From: Sphingomonas sp. QA11
GTDB lineage: Bacteria > Pseudomonadota > Alphaproteobacteria > Sphingomonadales > Sphingomonadaceae
Direction: 5' to 3'
Length of the DNA: 64,000 nucleotides
Assembly: GCF_028473665.1 (NCBI RefSeq)
Contig: NZ_CP098774.1
Coordinates: 1,674,001 to 1,738,000 of the forward strand
Numbering within the stretch: position 1 is the first letter of the stretch; each line of letters starts with the position of its first letter. The position numbers were made by a program, and so were the translations under genes. Of this stretch, positions 35,776 through 44,084 are shown piece after piece. The notes under the pieces were generated by a model. The model saw nothing but the letters and a program-made list of their open reading frames with translations. It searched no databases and was not told the origin of the DNA.

Positions 35776-35832
35776 TTCAGTCTCCGCTTATACCGTTCAC
35801 ACCGGAGTGCGTTCTTCAACTATGGGCGCGGA

Positions 35833-37158
35833 TCAATTATGCCCGTGCGCGGGTGCATTCGCCAGTGCCAACTCAAGTTCCACAACGGCCGCGCGGTAAT
35901 ATTTCAGGCCCGCGATGCAGATCAGAATCGCCGGGATGCCGAGTACCAGCACATAGCAGCTCAGTACCACGCCGATCTTTTTCGGATCGCCCGTCATGTC
36001 AGTCGCGAAACCGATGATCGGCGGGCCGAGCAGGGGCCCGATCAGCGATATGAAGGTGTTGAAGATCGCCATCGACTGGGTGCGCACCTCACCCGGCGTG
36101 ATCTGCGCCATCGAGGCAGGGCCACCCGCCGTTGCCACCGATTTGCCGATGAACGCGATGAACATGAACACCACGGCAAATTCAGCGCTGGGCATGATCG
36201 GATAGAGCGCGCTGCACGGCACGCAGATCAGCAGGCCCAGGATCAGCACGCGCATCGATCCGTCGACCCGCCCGATCGCGAAATGCCGCTGCGCCCAGAC
36301 CGCGAGCGCGGTGCCGATCGGGCCGGCGGTAAAATAGAAGATGCCGGTGACGAACCCGGTCTCGGCGATGCCCCAGCCCCACAGGCGCGAGAAGAGTGGC
36401 ACGTTCCACAAGGTGAGCGCGCTGAGCGCGAAATTGCAGGTCGACCCCACGATCAGGGCGCCGAAGCCGCGCCAGCGCTGCCCCATATAGCGGAACGCGG
36501 CGCTTGCGGGCGCGCGCGCCGATATGGTCTCCTGCCGAACCGGCTCCTTCACCGTCATCATCAGCCCGGCGAAGATGAAACCGGGAATGCCGACGAGCAC
36601 GAATGTCGCCTGCCACGGTGCCAGCGTGCCGAATATCGGCCAGTTGACATGGCCTATCGTCTGCAGATGCCCGACGATAAGGCCGCCGAGCAGGAACGCG
36701 AGGCCGGCACCGAGATAAGGCCCGGCCATATATACGCTGATCGCGCGGGGTCGTTCGCGGCGGTTGAAATAGTCGCTGATGATCGACACCGAACAAGGGC
36801 TGACCACCGCTTCACCGAGACCCAGGCCGAGGCGCATCAGGAACAGCGGCAGGAAGGTCGCGACGAGACCGCTGCCCACCGTCATCGAGCACCAGATGAC
36901 GATGCCGGCGAGCAGGAGATATTTACGGTTCGAGCGATCGGCATACCAGCCGAGCGGGATCGCGACGAGAACGTGGAACGTGGAGAAGGCCGGCCCGAGC
37001 AGCAGCCCGACCTCGAAATCGCTGAGCTTCATCGCCGCCTTCAGCGGTTCGACCAGCAGGCTGAGGATGAAGCGGTCGAAATAAGAGAGGATGAAGACGC
37101 CGAGCAATAATATGACGACATACCAGCGATATGCCGGGCCGTTCTTTTCCAATGTCAC
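35833..37158 (-). CDS. MFS transporter
   Basis: A 441-residue major facilitator protein with twelve predicted helices. The N-terminal helix (YRWYVVILLLGVFILSYFDR) carries the Asp-Arg pair seen in the spinster/organic-anion transporter group. The 2-3 loop reads PLGWYADRSNRKYLL, a form of MFS motif A, and GLGLGEAVVSPCSVSIISDYF matches the helix 4-5 region. It lies between methyltransferase 2 (47 bases upstream) and iclR, so it is likely the inner-membrane permease for the island's substrate, acting after the TonB receptor. Specific substrate not inferable. Confidence 0.9.
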   Translation of the reverse strand: MTLEKNGPAYRWYVVILLLGVFILSYFDRFILSLLVEPLKAAMKLSDFEVGLLLGPAFSTFHVLVAIPLGWYADRSNRKYLLLAGIVIWCSMTVGSGLVATFLPLFLMRLGLGLGEAVVSPCSVSIISDYFNRRERPRAISVYMAGPYLGAGLAFLLGGLIVGHLQTIGHVNWPIFGTLAPWQATFVLVGIPGFIFAGLMMTVKEPVRQETISARAPASAAFRYMGQRWRGFGALIVGSTCNFALSALTLWNVPLFSRLWGWGIAETGFVTGIFYFTAGPIGTALAVWAQRHFAIGRVDGSMRVLILGLLICVPCSALYPIMPSAEFAVVFMFIAFIGKSVATAGGPASMAQITPGEVRTQSMAIFNTFISLIGPLLGPPIIGFATDMTGDPKKIGVVLSCYVLVLGIPAILICIAGLKYYRAAVVELELALANAPAHGHN

Positions 37159-37204
37159 GCTCGATGCCCCTTATGCTGTCTGATGGCGGATATCGGTGGG
37201 TTGG

Positions 37205-38389
37205 TCAGGCGGGCTTGCGGCCGCCGAACACGTACCAGCCACCCTTGCCGTGGCGCGGCCGTCCCGGCTCGTCCCACGCGAACGCGGTGCCGCGATCGGG
37301 ATAGGCATTGATGTCCGGCAGGATGTGCGCGAAGCTTGCTTCCGGGTCGAACCCAGCGCCAGCCATCAGCGCGATCGGATCCTGTCTGCGCCATGCGGTA
37401 TAGCCGGGCTCGTTGTTGTTACGTGTGTCCCAGTTCCAGAAGTAATTTTCCCACGTATCGACGAGGTCATGCGCGGGAAGCTCCTGATGGACCATCAGCC
37501 CGCCGGGCCTGAGCAGGCGATAGCATTCAGCGATCACCTTCCTCGATGCCCAGACCGGGATTTCGTGGAAGAAGAAACTCGATACGATCAGGTCGAAATG
37601 CCCGTCGGGGAAATCGGTCCCTTCGGCATTTTGCTGGCTGAAGTGGATCGGGACGTTCTCATGTTCGGCGACGGCATGGCCGTAGCGCAGCAGTGGCGCC
37701 CCGACATCGATGCCATGTGCCTCAAGCCCCGGGAAAGCCTGTACATAAGGGATCAGGTTCTTGCCCGACGTGGTGCCGAGATCGAGCAGCCGCCGGGGGG
37801 CAACGTCTGGGAATTCGGTCTTGATCCACCGGCTGATGACGCGCGCCACACCGCCCCAGGAGCGATGGCTCTGCTGCGCGGTGAACACGCGCGAGCCGAG
37901 GCTCACCACGGCGCCCTGCGCCACATCGTCATCAGTCCATTCGCTGTGGAAACAGCCTGGCGTCAGGTGCACGTCGAGCGTGCTGACATAGGACGGTACC
38001 TCGAAGCCGGGTGTGAGGCGGAGCGAACCACCGGCCGGGCTGCGCTCCGCGGCATCGCGTGCGACGGCGATCAGTTCCGGGAGCGCGCGTTCCACCTCCG
38101 GCTGAACCGACTGGAAACACATTTCCTGCGCGTTGTAGCGTAGCGTGCTGTAGAAGCGGTAGCTCGGCTCGTTCTTCATCGCGCGATCAATGTCGTGCCA
38201 GTCGTTCGGCGCAGGGAGGCGCGGCGCGACTCGATTGCGATAATCGCTTTCCAAGGCGCCTACGAAATCCTGGATCGCGTGGCGGCGAAGCGTGCTGCAG
38301 AAGCGCTGGCGGGCGATCTCGTCATGGGTCGGCTGTGTCACCGATTCGATGTCGGCAACCGCGGAATTCGAGACTTGCAGATCGGCCAT
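37205..38389 (-). CDS. class I SAM-dependent methyltransferase with long N-terminal domain, paralogue 2
   Basis: A 394-residue paralogue of the protein at 22539-23678. The C-terminal Rossmann half has motif I RLLDLGTTSGKNLIPY, then AHGIDVGAPLLRYGHA and FDLIVSSFFFHEI. The N-terminal half shares YRFYSTLRYNAQEM and the pattern leading to TLDVHLTPGCF (compare TDVHLQPGGY in paralogue 1). The ATG at 38389 is preceded by GAGGAGG. It heads an operon with the MFS permease and iclR, with the AGAAC dyad 32 bases upstream. Two such long methyltransferases in one island suggest two related methylation or demethylation steps, or a non-methyltransferase use of the fold. Confidence 0.82.
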   Translation of the reverse strand: MADLQVSNSAVADIESVTQPTHDEIARQRFCSTLRRHAIQDFVGALESDYRNRVAPRLPAPNDWHDIDRAMKNEPSYRFYSTLRYNAQEMCFQSVQPEVERALPELIAVARDAAERSPAGGSLRLTPGFEVPSYVSTLDVHLTPGCFHSEWTDDDVAQGAVVSLGSRVFTAQQSHRSWGGVARVISRWIKTEFPDVAPRRLLDLGTTSGKNLIPYVQAFPGLEAHGIDVGAPLLRYGHAVAEHENVPIHFSQQNAEGTDFPDGHFDLIVSSFFFHEIPVWASRKVIAECYRLLRPGGLMVHQELPAHDLVDTWENYFWNWDTRNNNEPGYTAWRRQDPIALMAGAGFDPEASFAHILPDINAYPDRGTAFAWDEPGRPRHGKGGWYVFGGRKPA

Positions 38390-38420
38390 CGGAGCCTCCT
38401 CGGCGTATCTTATCAACATA

Positions 38421-38435
38421 TAGAACGATGTTCCG
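38421..38435. promoter_or_regulatory. AGAAC-n3-GTTCC dyad, copy 2 (putative IclR site)
   Basis: TAGAACGATGTTCCG lies 32 bases upstream of methyltransferase 2. The core is the same as at 34721-34733 with the central triplet in the opposite orientation. Flanking symmetry is weaker than in copy 1. It could also influence the divergent monooxygenase operon about 155 bases away. Confidence 0.55.
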
Positions 38436-38540
38436 AAATGAGGCTAACACGCTCGTGGGATAGTGGCAATCGGGCGAATGCGATTCTCGAAAGAGCCGGT
38501 GACGACCTGCGCCCGACCGCGAGAAAACCGCTTGCACCCG

Positions 38541-38572
38541 GCTTATTACTATTAGAAGTAGTACAAATAAGC
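38541..38572. promoter_or_regulatory. 32-bp imperfect dyad upstream of the monooxygenase operon
   Basis: Seven-base outer arms GCTTATT and AATAAGC are perfect, and inner bases pair further (11 of 16 positions overall). The site ends 16 bases before the monooxygenase ATG, overlapping the likely 5' leader and just ahead of the ribosome-binding site. It could be an operator or an RNA hairpin. Confidence 0.45.
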
Positions 38573-38588
38573 GATAGCTGGAGCGGGT

Positions 38589-39785
38589 ATGGAAACGGGT
38601 GTGATCGTCGTCGGGGCAGGGCCGGTTGGGCTGACCGCAGCCTATCTGCTCAGCCATCACGGCATTCCCTGCACGTTGATCGCGGCGGAGCCGGTGCTCG
38701 CCAATGACCTGCGCGCCTCGACCTTCCATCCGCCGACGCTCGACATGCTCGATACGCTTGGCCTAGCCGAACCGCTGGTCGCTCAGGGGTTGCGCAGCCC
38801 GACCTGGCAAATCCGCCTGCATGAAACAGGCGAGCGTGCGGAATTCGATCTCTCGGTCCTTGCCGGGGATACGCGCCACCCGTTTCGCCTGCAATGCGAA
38901 CAGTCGCGACTCTGTGCGCTGCTGCTCGATCGGCTGCGGGCGGAGGGCAAGGTGCACCTGATGCTTGGGCAGCGGGTCGAGGAGGTCTTGCAGCACGATG
39001 GGGGCGTCAAGGTGGTTGCCCGCCCGGTCGACGGCGGTGATCCGGTACTGCTCGAGGGGCGTTATCTGATCGGCGCCGACGGATCACGCAGCGTGGTGCG
39101 TCAGGCGGCGGAAATCGCTTTCGTGGGCAAGACCTACCCCGAAACGACGATCCTCGCCACCACCCCATTCCCGTTTCAGGATCATCTGCCGGGTCTCTCC
39201 AACGTCAACTATGTCTGGAAGGCAGGCGGCACATTCTCGCTGCTTCGCCTGCGCCATCTGTGGCGTTGCAGCCTCTATCCCGACCATGACGAGAGCATTG
39301 ACGACGGGCTGCAGCCCGAGAGCATCGCTCGCAAACTGCAGGAGATCGCGCCTGACGCGGCGGGGCATGAAGTGCTCGAGACGCGCGCCTATCGTGTCCA
39401 TATGCGAATCGCGGACGATTATCGCGCCGGCCGTATCCTGCTCGCAGGCGACGCCGCGCACGTCAATTCGCCCGCCGGCGGCATGGGCATGAACGGTGGC
39501 GTCCATGACGCGTTCGAACTGGCCGACACATTGCGGCAGGTGTGGAACGGCGCCGCGCCCGACTTGCTCGATCGCTATACCCGCAGGCGTCGCCCGATCG
39601 CGGAGCAGGAGGTCCTCGCCCAGGCCGATCGCAATCGCGCCCGGATGCAGGAGCGCGACCATGACAAGCGCCGCGACATGCTCGCCGCGTTGCAAGCCAC
39701 TGCGGCCGATCCGATCGCGGCACGCGAGCATCTGCTGCGCAGCTCGATGATCGCGGGGCTGCGCCGCGCGGCCGAGATCGCATGA
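38589..39785 (+). CDS. FAD-dependent aromatic-type monooxygenase (PHBH family)
   Basis: A 398-residue group A flavin monooxygenase. It has the N-terminal GxGxxG (VIVVGAGPVGLTAAYLL), the DG motif that binds both FAD and NADPH (LIGADGSRSVVRQ), and the GD motif RILLAGDAAHVNSPAGGMGM. The family uses NAD(P)H and O2 to hydroxylate, and sometimes open or decarboxylate, aromatic or heteroaromatic rings. First gene of a three-gene operon with a racemase-fold protein and an aldehyde dehydrogenase, joined by two ATGA overlaps. The product series hydroxylase - isomerase - semialdehyde dehydrogenase is typical of ring-cleavage routes. The substrate is unknown. Confidence 0.88.
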   Translation: METGVIVVGAGPVGLTAAYLLSHHGIPCTLIAAEPVLANDLRASTFHPPTLDMLDTLGLAEPLVAQGLRSPTWQIRLHETGERAEFDLSVLAGDTRHPFRLQCEQSRLCALLLDRLRAEGKVHLMLGQRVEEVLQHDGGVKVVARPVDGGDPVLLEGRYLIGADGSRSVVRQAAEIAFVGKTYPETTILATTPFPFQDHLPGLSNVNYVWKAGGTFSLLRLRHLWRCSLYPDHDESIDDGLQPESIARKLQEIAPDAAGHEVLETRAYRVHMRIADDYRAGRILLAGDAAHVNSPAGGMGMNGGVHDAFELADTLRQVWNGAAPDLLDRYTRRRRPIAEQEVLAQADRNRARMQERDHDKRRDMLAALQATAADPIAAREHLLRSSMIAGLRRAAEIA

Positions 39786-40582
39786 CGATCGTGGAGCCGG
39801 CAAGCGGCGGCTATGATTATGGCCGCGGGGGGCGCATCGCCATCGGCACACCGCAGGCCAACCCGACGGTCGAAAGCGAGTTCGCCATCCTGCTGCCGCC
39901 CGCCGTCAGCCTGACAGTCACCCGGCTGACCAGCACCGCGCCTGCCGCCAGCGACCGGCTGCGTGAGTATCTGCTTGGCCTGGCTGATTCTCTCGCCACG
40001 TTCGATACATTCCGGCCTGATGCATTTGGCTTTGCCTGTACCGCGTCCTCCTATCTGGTCGATGCAGCGCAGGCGCGCAGCGTGATCGCCGCCTGCGAGG
40101 ACAGGCTCGGCTATGCGATCGTCACCGCGGCTGATGCGGTGGATCGCGCACTGCGCCACATCGGCGCGCGGCGTATCGCGCTGCTCTCACCCTATCCAGC
40201 GCCGCTCGCCGAGGCCGCCACGGAATATTGGCGCGGGCGCGGTTATGATCTCGCGGTGGTTGCCGCGGCTGGCGATCTCGCGCCCGATGCTGATACGCGC
40301 GGGATTTATGCGCTGGGCAGCGATGCGGCCGCCGCCGCGCTTGCCCGGATCGATCTGGCTGGCGTGGACGCGGTGCTGCTCAGCGGCACCGGCATGCCGT
40401 CGCTGCCGCTGATCGCCGCTGCGCCGGTGGGCATGCCGATCCTCTCCTCCAACCTCTGTCTCGCCGCCGGCCTGTGCGCGCGCATTGGTGGCGGGGACTT
40501 GCTCGATCCGACTTCTCCCGCCTCGCAGGCCTGGCATGCGCGCTGTGTGGCGGCGACTGACCCCGAAAGGACGAAGATATGA
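39782..40582 (+). CDS. Asp/Glu racemase-fold protein (maleate isomerase / arylmalonate decarboxylase-like) with one catalytic Cys
   Basis: A 266-residue protein of the maleate cis-trans isomerase/AMDase branch: TPQANPTVESEF at the substrate-carboxylate site and FGFACTASSYL with the first catalytic cysteine, Cys86. In maleate isomerases a second Cys occurs in a C-terminal SCT motif; here that segment reads LLSGTGMPSL, with Gly202 in its place. AMDase has the opposite pattern (Gly first, Cys second). The enzyme may therefore be a decarboxylase or a one-base isomerase. Start overlaps the monooxygenase stop; stop overlaps the ALDH start. Confidence 0.75.
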   Translation: MTIVEPASGGYDYGRGGRIAIGTPQANPTVESEFAILLPPAVSLTVTRLTSTAPAASDRLREYLLGLADSLATFDTFRPDAFGFACTASSYLVDAAQARSVIAACEDRLGYAIVTAADAVDRALRHIGARRIALLSPYPAPLAEAATEYWRGRGYDLAVVAAAGDLAPDADTRGIYALGSDAAAAALARIDLAGVDAVLLSGTGMPSLPLIAAAPVGMPILSSNLCLAAGLCARIGGGDLLDPTSPASQAWHARCVAATDPERTKI

Positions 40583-42045
40583 ACATGATCACCGCGTTGA
40601 TCGACGGCGAAATTGTCTCGACGGGCCAAGCGCCGATCCCGATCGTGGATCCGGCCACCGACCTGCTGATCGCGGAACTGCCCGAAGCGGACGACGCGAC
40701 GGTCGACCGTGCCGTCTCCGCGGCCCGCCGGAGTTTCGATGAAGGCGTGTGGCGGACCATGCCGGTCGACAAGAGGCAGGCCGTGTTACGGCGCTGCGCC
40801 GACCTGATCGACGCCGCCACCGATAGTCTGGCGGATATCGAATGCGGCAATACCGGGCTGCCCCTGGCGCAGATCCGAGGTCGGTCGATTCCCCGTGCGG
40901 CGGACAATTTCCGCTTTTTCGCCGATTATATTGGTCAGAGCACGGGCGAACTGTACGAGCAGAATCCGGACTATCTGACGCTGGTGCGGCGCGAAGCGAT
41001 CGGCGTCGCGGCGCTGATCAGCCCATGGAATTCGCCGCTCGCCCTCGGGTCGATGAAGATCGCCTCGACCATAGCCTTCGGTAATTCATGCGTGCTGAAG
41101 CCGTCCGAACAGGCACCGTTGGCGATTAGCCAGCTGGTGGCGCTCCTTGGAGAAGCGGGCCTGCCCTATGGCGTGGTCAACCTCGTCAACGGCCGAGGCG
41201 CGACGACCGGGGACCGGTTGATCCGCAACCCCGATGTCGATGTCGTCACCTTTACCGGTGGGACGCCGACCGGACGGTTGATCATGCGCACGGCGGGCGA
41301 GTTGCTCAAGCCGGCGACGGTCGAACTCGGCGGGAAATCGGCCAATATTGTGTTCGACGATGCCGATTTCGAACAGGCGGTGGATGGCGCGCTGCTCGGT
41401 ATCTTCACCAATAACGGCCAGCAATGCCTCGCCGGTTCGCGCATCCTGGTCCAGCGCGGCATCGCCGATCGTTTCATCGAAGCATTCGTGGACCGTGCAC
41501 GGCGCATCCGGATCGGCGACCCGCGCGACCCGGCGACCGAAATCGGCCCGCTCGTCTCGGCACGGCACATGCAGCATGTGCTGAGCTTCGCGCCGCAGGC
41601 GGGGGAGGAGGGCGTGTCGCTGCTCACCGGCGGTCGCCGCGCGGTGGGGTTCGACAAGGGCTGCTATGTCGAGCCGACCCTGGTGCGCGCTGAATCCAAC
41701 GATGCCCGCGTCTGTCAGGAGGAAATCTTCGGGCCGTTCGCCGCCTTGGTGGTTTTCGATACCGACGAGGAAGCATATCGGATTGCCAATGCAAGCCGCT
41801 TCGGACTGGTTTCCTATGTCTGGTCGCAGAGCCTAGCGCGGATCATGGAGGCGCAGGAGCGCATCGCCGCCGGCATCGTGTGGTGCAACACGCCGATGAT
41901 GCGCGAACTGCGCGCACCGTTCGGCGGGTGGAAGGAGTCAGGCGTCGGCGCCGACGGCGGCCGTGCCTGCGAGAATTTCTACACCCGGCAAAAGACCGTC
42001 ACTATCCCGCGGCGCCCGCTGACGTTGCGCAAGATCGGCGTGTAG
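40579..42045 (+). CDS. aldehyde dehydrogenase, semialdehyde type (HpaE/HMSD-like)
   Basis: NAD(P)-dependent aldehyde dehydrogenase of 488 residues. Seen motifs are SPWNSPLALGSMKIA (nucleotide site), VELGGKSANIVF with the general-base Glu, the catalytic Cys in NGQQCLAGSR, and FGPFAALVVF. The C-terminal FGGWKESGVGADGG and FYTRQKTVTI pattern is like 5-carboxymethyl-2-hydroxymuconate or 2-hydroxymuconate semialdehyde dehydrogenases, which oxidise ring-cleavage semialdehydes. Third gene of the monooxygenase operon (ATGA overlap). The GGGGC-ggtc-GCCCC stem immediately at its stop and the larger stem at 42131 probably end transcription. Confidence 0.88.
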   Translation: MNMITALIDGEIVSTGQAPIPIVDPATDLLIAELPEADDATVDRAVSAARRSFDEGVWRTMPVDKRQAVLRRCADLIDAATDSLADIECGNTGLPLAQIRGRSIPRAADNFRFFADYIGQSTGELYEQNPDYLTLVRREAIGVAALISPWNSPLALGSMKIASTIAFGNSCVLKPSEQAPLAISQLVALLGEAGLPYGVVNLVNGRGATTGDRLIRNPDVDVVTFTGGTPTGRLIMRTAGELLKPATVELGGKSANIVFDDADFEQAVDGALLGIFTNNGQQCLAGSRILVQRGIADRFIEAFVDRARRIRIGDPRDPATEIGPLVSARHMQHVLSFAPQAGEEGVSLLTGGRRAVGFDKGCYVEPTLVRAESNDARVCQEEIFGPFAALVVFDTDEEAYRIANASRFGLVSYVWSQSLARIMEAQERIAAGIVWCNTPMMRELRAPFGGWKESGVGADGGRACENFYTRQKTVTIPRRPLTLRKIGV

Positions 42046-42130
42046 GGGCGGTCGCCCCCCGATATCCGACCCAGACGACTGGGCCACAGCGGGGACTTTG
42101 GTCCATATAGCGGGCGGAAGGCAAATTACC

Positions 42131-42171
42131 CGGCCATCTGCGGCGAGCGACGGGCCCGCGACAGATGGCCG
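42131..42171. terminator. 10-bp perfect stem between convergent genes
   Basis: CGGCCATCTG at 42131-42140 pairs perfectly with CAGATGGCCG at 42162-42171 around a 21-base GC-rich loop. It lies between the ends of the ALDH gene (plus) and the deacetylase-fold gene (minus), so it may act as a bidirectional terminator. There is no T-tract on either side. The remaining non-coding bases 42059-42130 show nothing else. Confidence 0.5.
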
Positions 42172-42234
42172 AACGGTAGGATCGAGGATGACGTCGGCCG
42201 GGTTTCCGTCATCAAGGCCGCGCGGATGCCGCGC

Positions 42235-43158
42235 CTAGATCGCCGGCATCGCGGCATCTACAATCTCGTCGCCGCGCGCGAACCAGGTGCCCGGACGTGC
42301 CGCGAGCGTTGCGAGCAGGGCCTCGAACGCGTCGATGCGATAGGGCAACCCCATGATGTATGGCGTGACGTTCAGCGGCAGCATCCGCCCGCCGAATGTG
42401 GCGCTCTCGCGTTCGAGCAGATCATAGGCGTCGATCATCTGTTCGGCATAGGAATCGACCGAATGCTGTTGCGCGACCAGGATCTGGCGGTCTGACAGTT
42501 CGTGGTTGAGCGGCAGGTTGACGATCTCGCCTGCCGGCGTGGCGAAGCGGTAGGGCAGTTCGTCGTTCACCCAGTCGCACATATAGTCTAGCCCGGCTTC
42601 GACCAGCAGGCCGGGCGTTGCGAAGCTCTGCGAGCGGGCGATCGAGTGCCAGCCGCGCGGGCGGATGCCGGAGGCTTTTTCAAGCGAAGCGAGCGCGCGC
42701 AGGATCAGCGCGCGCTCCTCGTCCGGGTCGATACCGCTGGCGATCGTGCCGTTCATGTCGGTGGAATGGGCGACGATCTCATGGCCCGCCGCGACGATAT
42801 CGGCGATGATCGAGGGATAGCGATCGGCGATCGCGCCGTTGACCGCAACCGACACCCGCGCACCGATCTTCGCGAAGGCGTCGAGCAGGCGGTAGAAGCC
42901 GACACGCGTGCCATATTCCCGTGCCGTATAGTGGCGATAGTCGGGATAGGATGTCTGCATATGCCCGGGCGCGCGAAACGGTTTGTCCCGTGGCACGATC
43001 GGAAACCATTCGAGATTGACCATGATCCACACCGCGACGCGCTTGCCGTTCGGCCAGGCGATCGGCGGGCGTTCGCTCATGCTCGACCAAGGATAGAATT
43101 CATGGTCCATGCCGTGTCGGCGCTTGGGATAGTCGAGATAGGCGGAATCGAGCGCCAT
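42235..43158 (-). CDS. polysaccharide-deacetylase-fold protein, PuuE/cyclic-amide-hydrolase-like, copy 1
   Basis: A 307-residue NodB-fold (CE4) protein. It begins with IAWPNGKRVAVWIMVNLEWF, as in the PuuE allantoinase group, and not with the TFDDG metal motif of true deacetylases. HEIVAHSTDMNG supplies the His/Asp segment, and a C-terminal half with PLNHELSDRQ and MLPLNVTPYIMG follows. PuuE-type members hydrolyse cyclic amides without a classic zinc triad. It is the last gene of the operon HMG-lyase-like / isochorismatase / copy 2 / copy 1, overlapping copy 2 by TGATG. Copy 2 is a paralogue, so the two may form a heteromer or act on sequential substrates. Confidence 0.8.
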   Translation of the reverse strand: MALDSAYLDYPKRRHGMDHEFYPWSSMSERPPIAWPNGKRVAVWIMVNLEWFPIVPRDKPFRAPGHMQTSYPDYRHYTAREYGTRVGFYRLLDAFAKIGARVSVAVNGAIADRYPSIIADIVAAGHEIVAHSTDMNGTIASGIDPDEERALILRALASLEKASGIRPRGWHSIARSQSFATPGLLVEAGLDYMCDWVNDELPYRFATPAGEIVNLPLNHELSDRQILVAQQHSVDSYAEQMIDAYDLLERESATFGGRMLPLNVTPYIMGLPYRIDAFEALLATLAARPGTWFARGDEIVDAAMPAI

Positions 43159-44084
43159 CAGCGGGCCTCCGTCTTGTAGCGCGCCGCATCCACGGCCGCG
43201 GCGTCATAGTCATGAGCCAGGAAATGATCGGCAATGTCGCCGCTGCGCGTGATCCACGCCCGGCCGTCGGCGGCGATATGGCGCAGGACCTCCTCGAACG
43301 GGCCGATGCGATGCGGCTGGCCGATCAGATAGGCATGCAGCGGAATGCACATCACCGTCCCGGACGCCGCCCCTTCCGCCGCGAGCCGATCATACTGGCG
43401 GATCAGCGTTTCGGCATAGTCGCGCGGGCTCATATTATAGACCGAGAAGCCGTAGTGGTCGTTGACCTCCAGGCTGTACGGCATCGACACCAGCCGCCCC
43501 GATGCGACATGCACCGGCCCCGGCTGGTCGTCATGATACAGGTCGCAGGTATAGGTCAGGCCATAGTCGGCGATCAGGTCCAGCGTGCGCGGCGTGTGGG
43601 TCAGCGCGGGAGCAAGCCAGCCCTTGATCGTCTGGCCGGTTGCCTCGCGGACAGTCCGGATCGCGTCCTCGATCAGGGCGCGCTCCTGCGCTTCGTCCAT
43701 GCCGTAGGAATAGCGGGTGTTGTACACGCCGTGGCTGAAGAACTCCCAGCCGAGCGCATTGACCTGCGCGACGATCTCCGGATGGTGCTGGCACATCGCG
43801 ACCGACAGCGAGACCGAGCCCTTGAAGCCGTGACGCTCCATGACATCGACGAGCCTCTGGTGCCCGACACGATTGCCATAATCGCGATGGCTATAGCCGA
43901 CGACGTCTGGATGCGGTTTCGTCCAGCTCTTGCGGTGCGGATTGATCGGCGGATCAAGTTCGTAGAATTCGATGTTCGGCGATACCCATACAGCGACCGA
44001 CTTGCCGTCGGGCCAGGCGATCCTGGCGCGGTCGCGATAGGGGCGGAAATCGTACAGGCCGGGATCGGCTTCACCCTCCCGCAT
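43158..44084 (-). CDS. polysaccharide-deacetylase-fold protein, PuuE/cyclic-amide-hydrolase-like, copy 2
   Basis: A 308-residue paralogue of its downstream neighbour, with IAWPDGKSVAVWVSPNIEFY at the start and WEFFSHGVYNTRYSYGMDEA in the centre, followed by TIKGWLAPALTHTPRTLDLI. The SHG...Y-MDEA-x-ER pattern is closer to allantoinase PuuE than to peptidoglycan or chitin deacetylases, and there is no signal peptide, so it is a cytoplasmic enzyme. The ATG at 44084 overlaps the isochorismatase stop (TGATG). With an amidase directly upstream, ring opening of a cyclic imide/amide followed by amide hydrolysis is a plausible pairing (inference). Confidence 0.82.
   Translation of the reverse strand: MREGEADPGLYDFRPYRDRARIAWPDGKSVAVWVSPNIEFYELDPPINPHRKSWTKPHPDVVGYSHRDYGNRVGHQRLVDVMERHGFKGSVSLSVAMCQHHPEIVAQVNALGWEFFSHGVYNTRYSYGMDEAQERALIEDAIRTVREATGQTIKGWLAPALTHTPRTLDLIADYGLTYTCDLYHDDQPGPVHVASGRLVSMPYSLEVNDHYGFSVYNMSPRDYAETLIRQYDRLAAEGAASGTVMCIPLHAYLIGQPHRIGPFEEVLRHIAADGRAWITRSGDIADHFLAHDYDAAAVDAARYKTEAR

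Noticed and set aside
35428..37110. 560-codon plus-strand frame opposite iclR and the MFS gene
   Set aside because: Spans two well-supported genes on the other strand, including their intergenic gap, and its composition is Asp/Arg/His-rich antisense noise.
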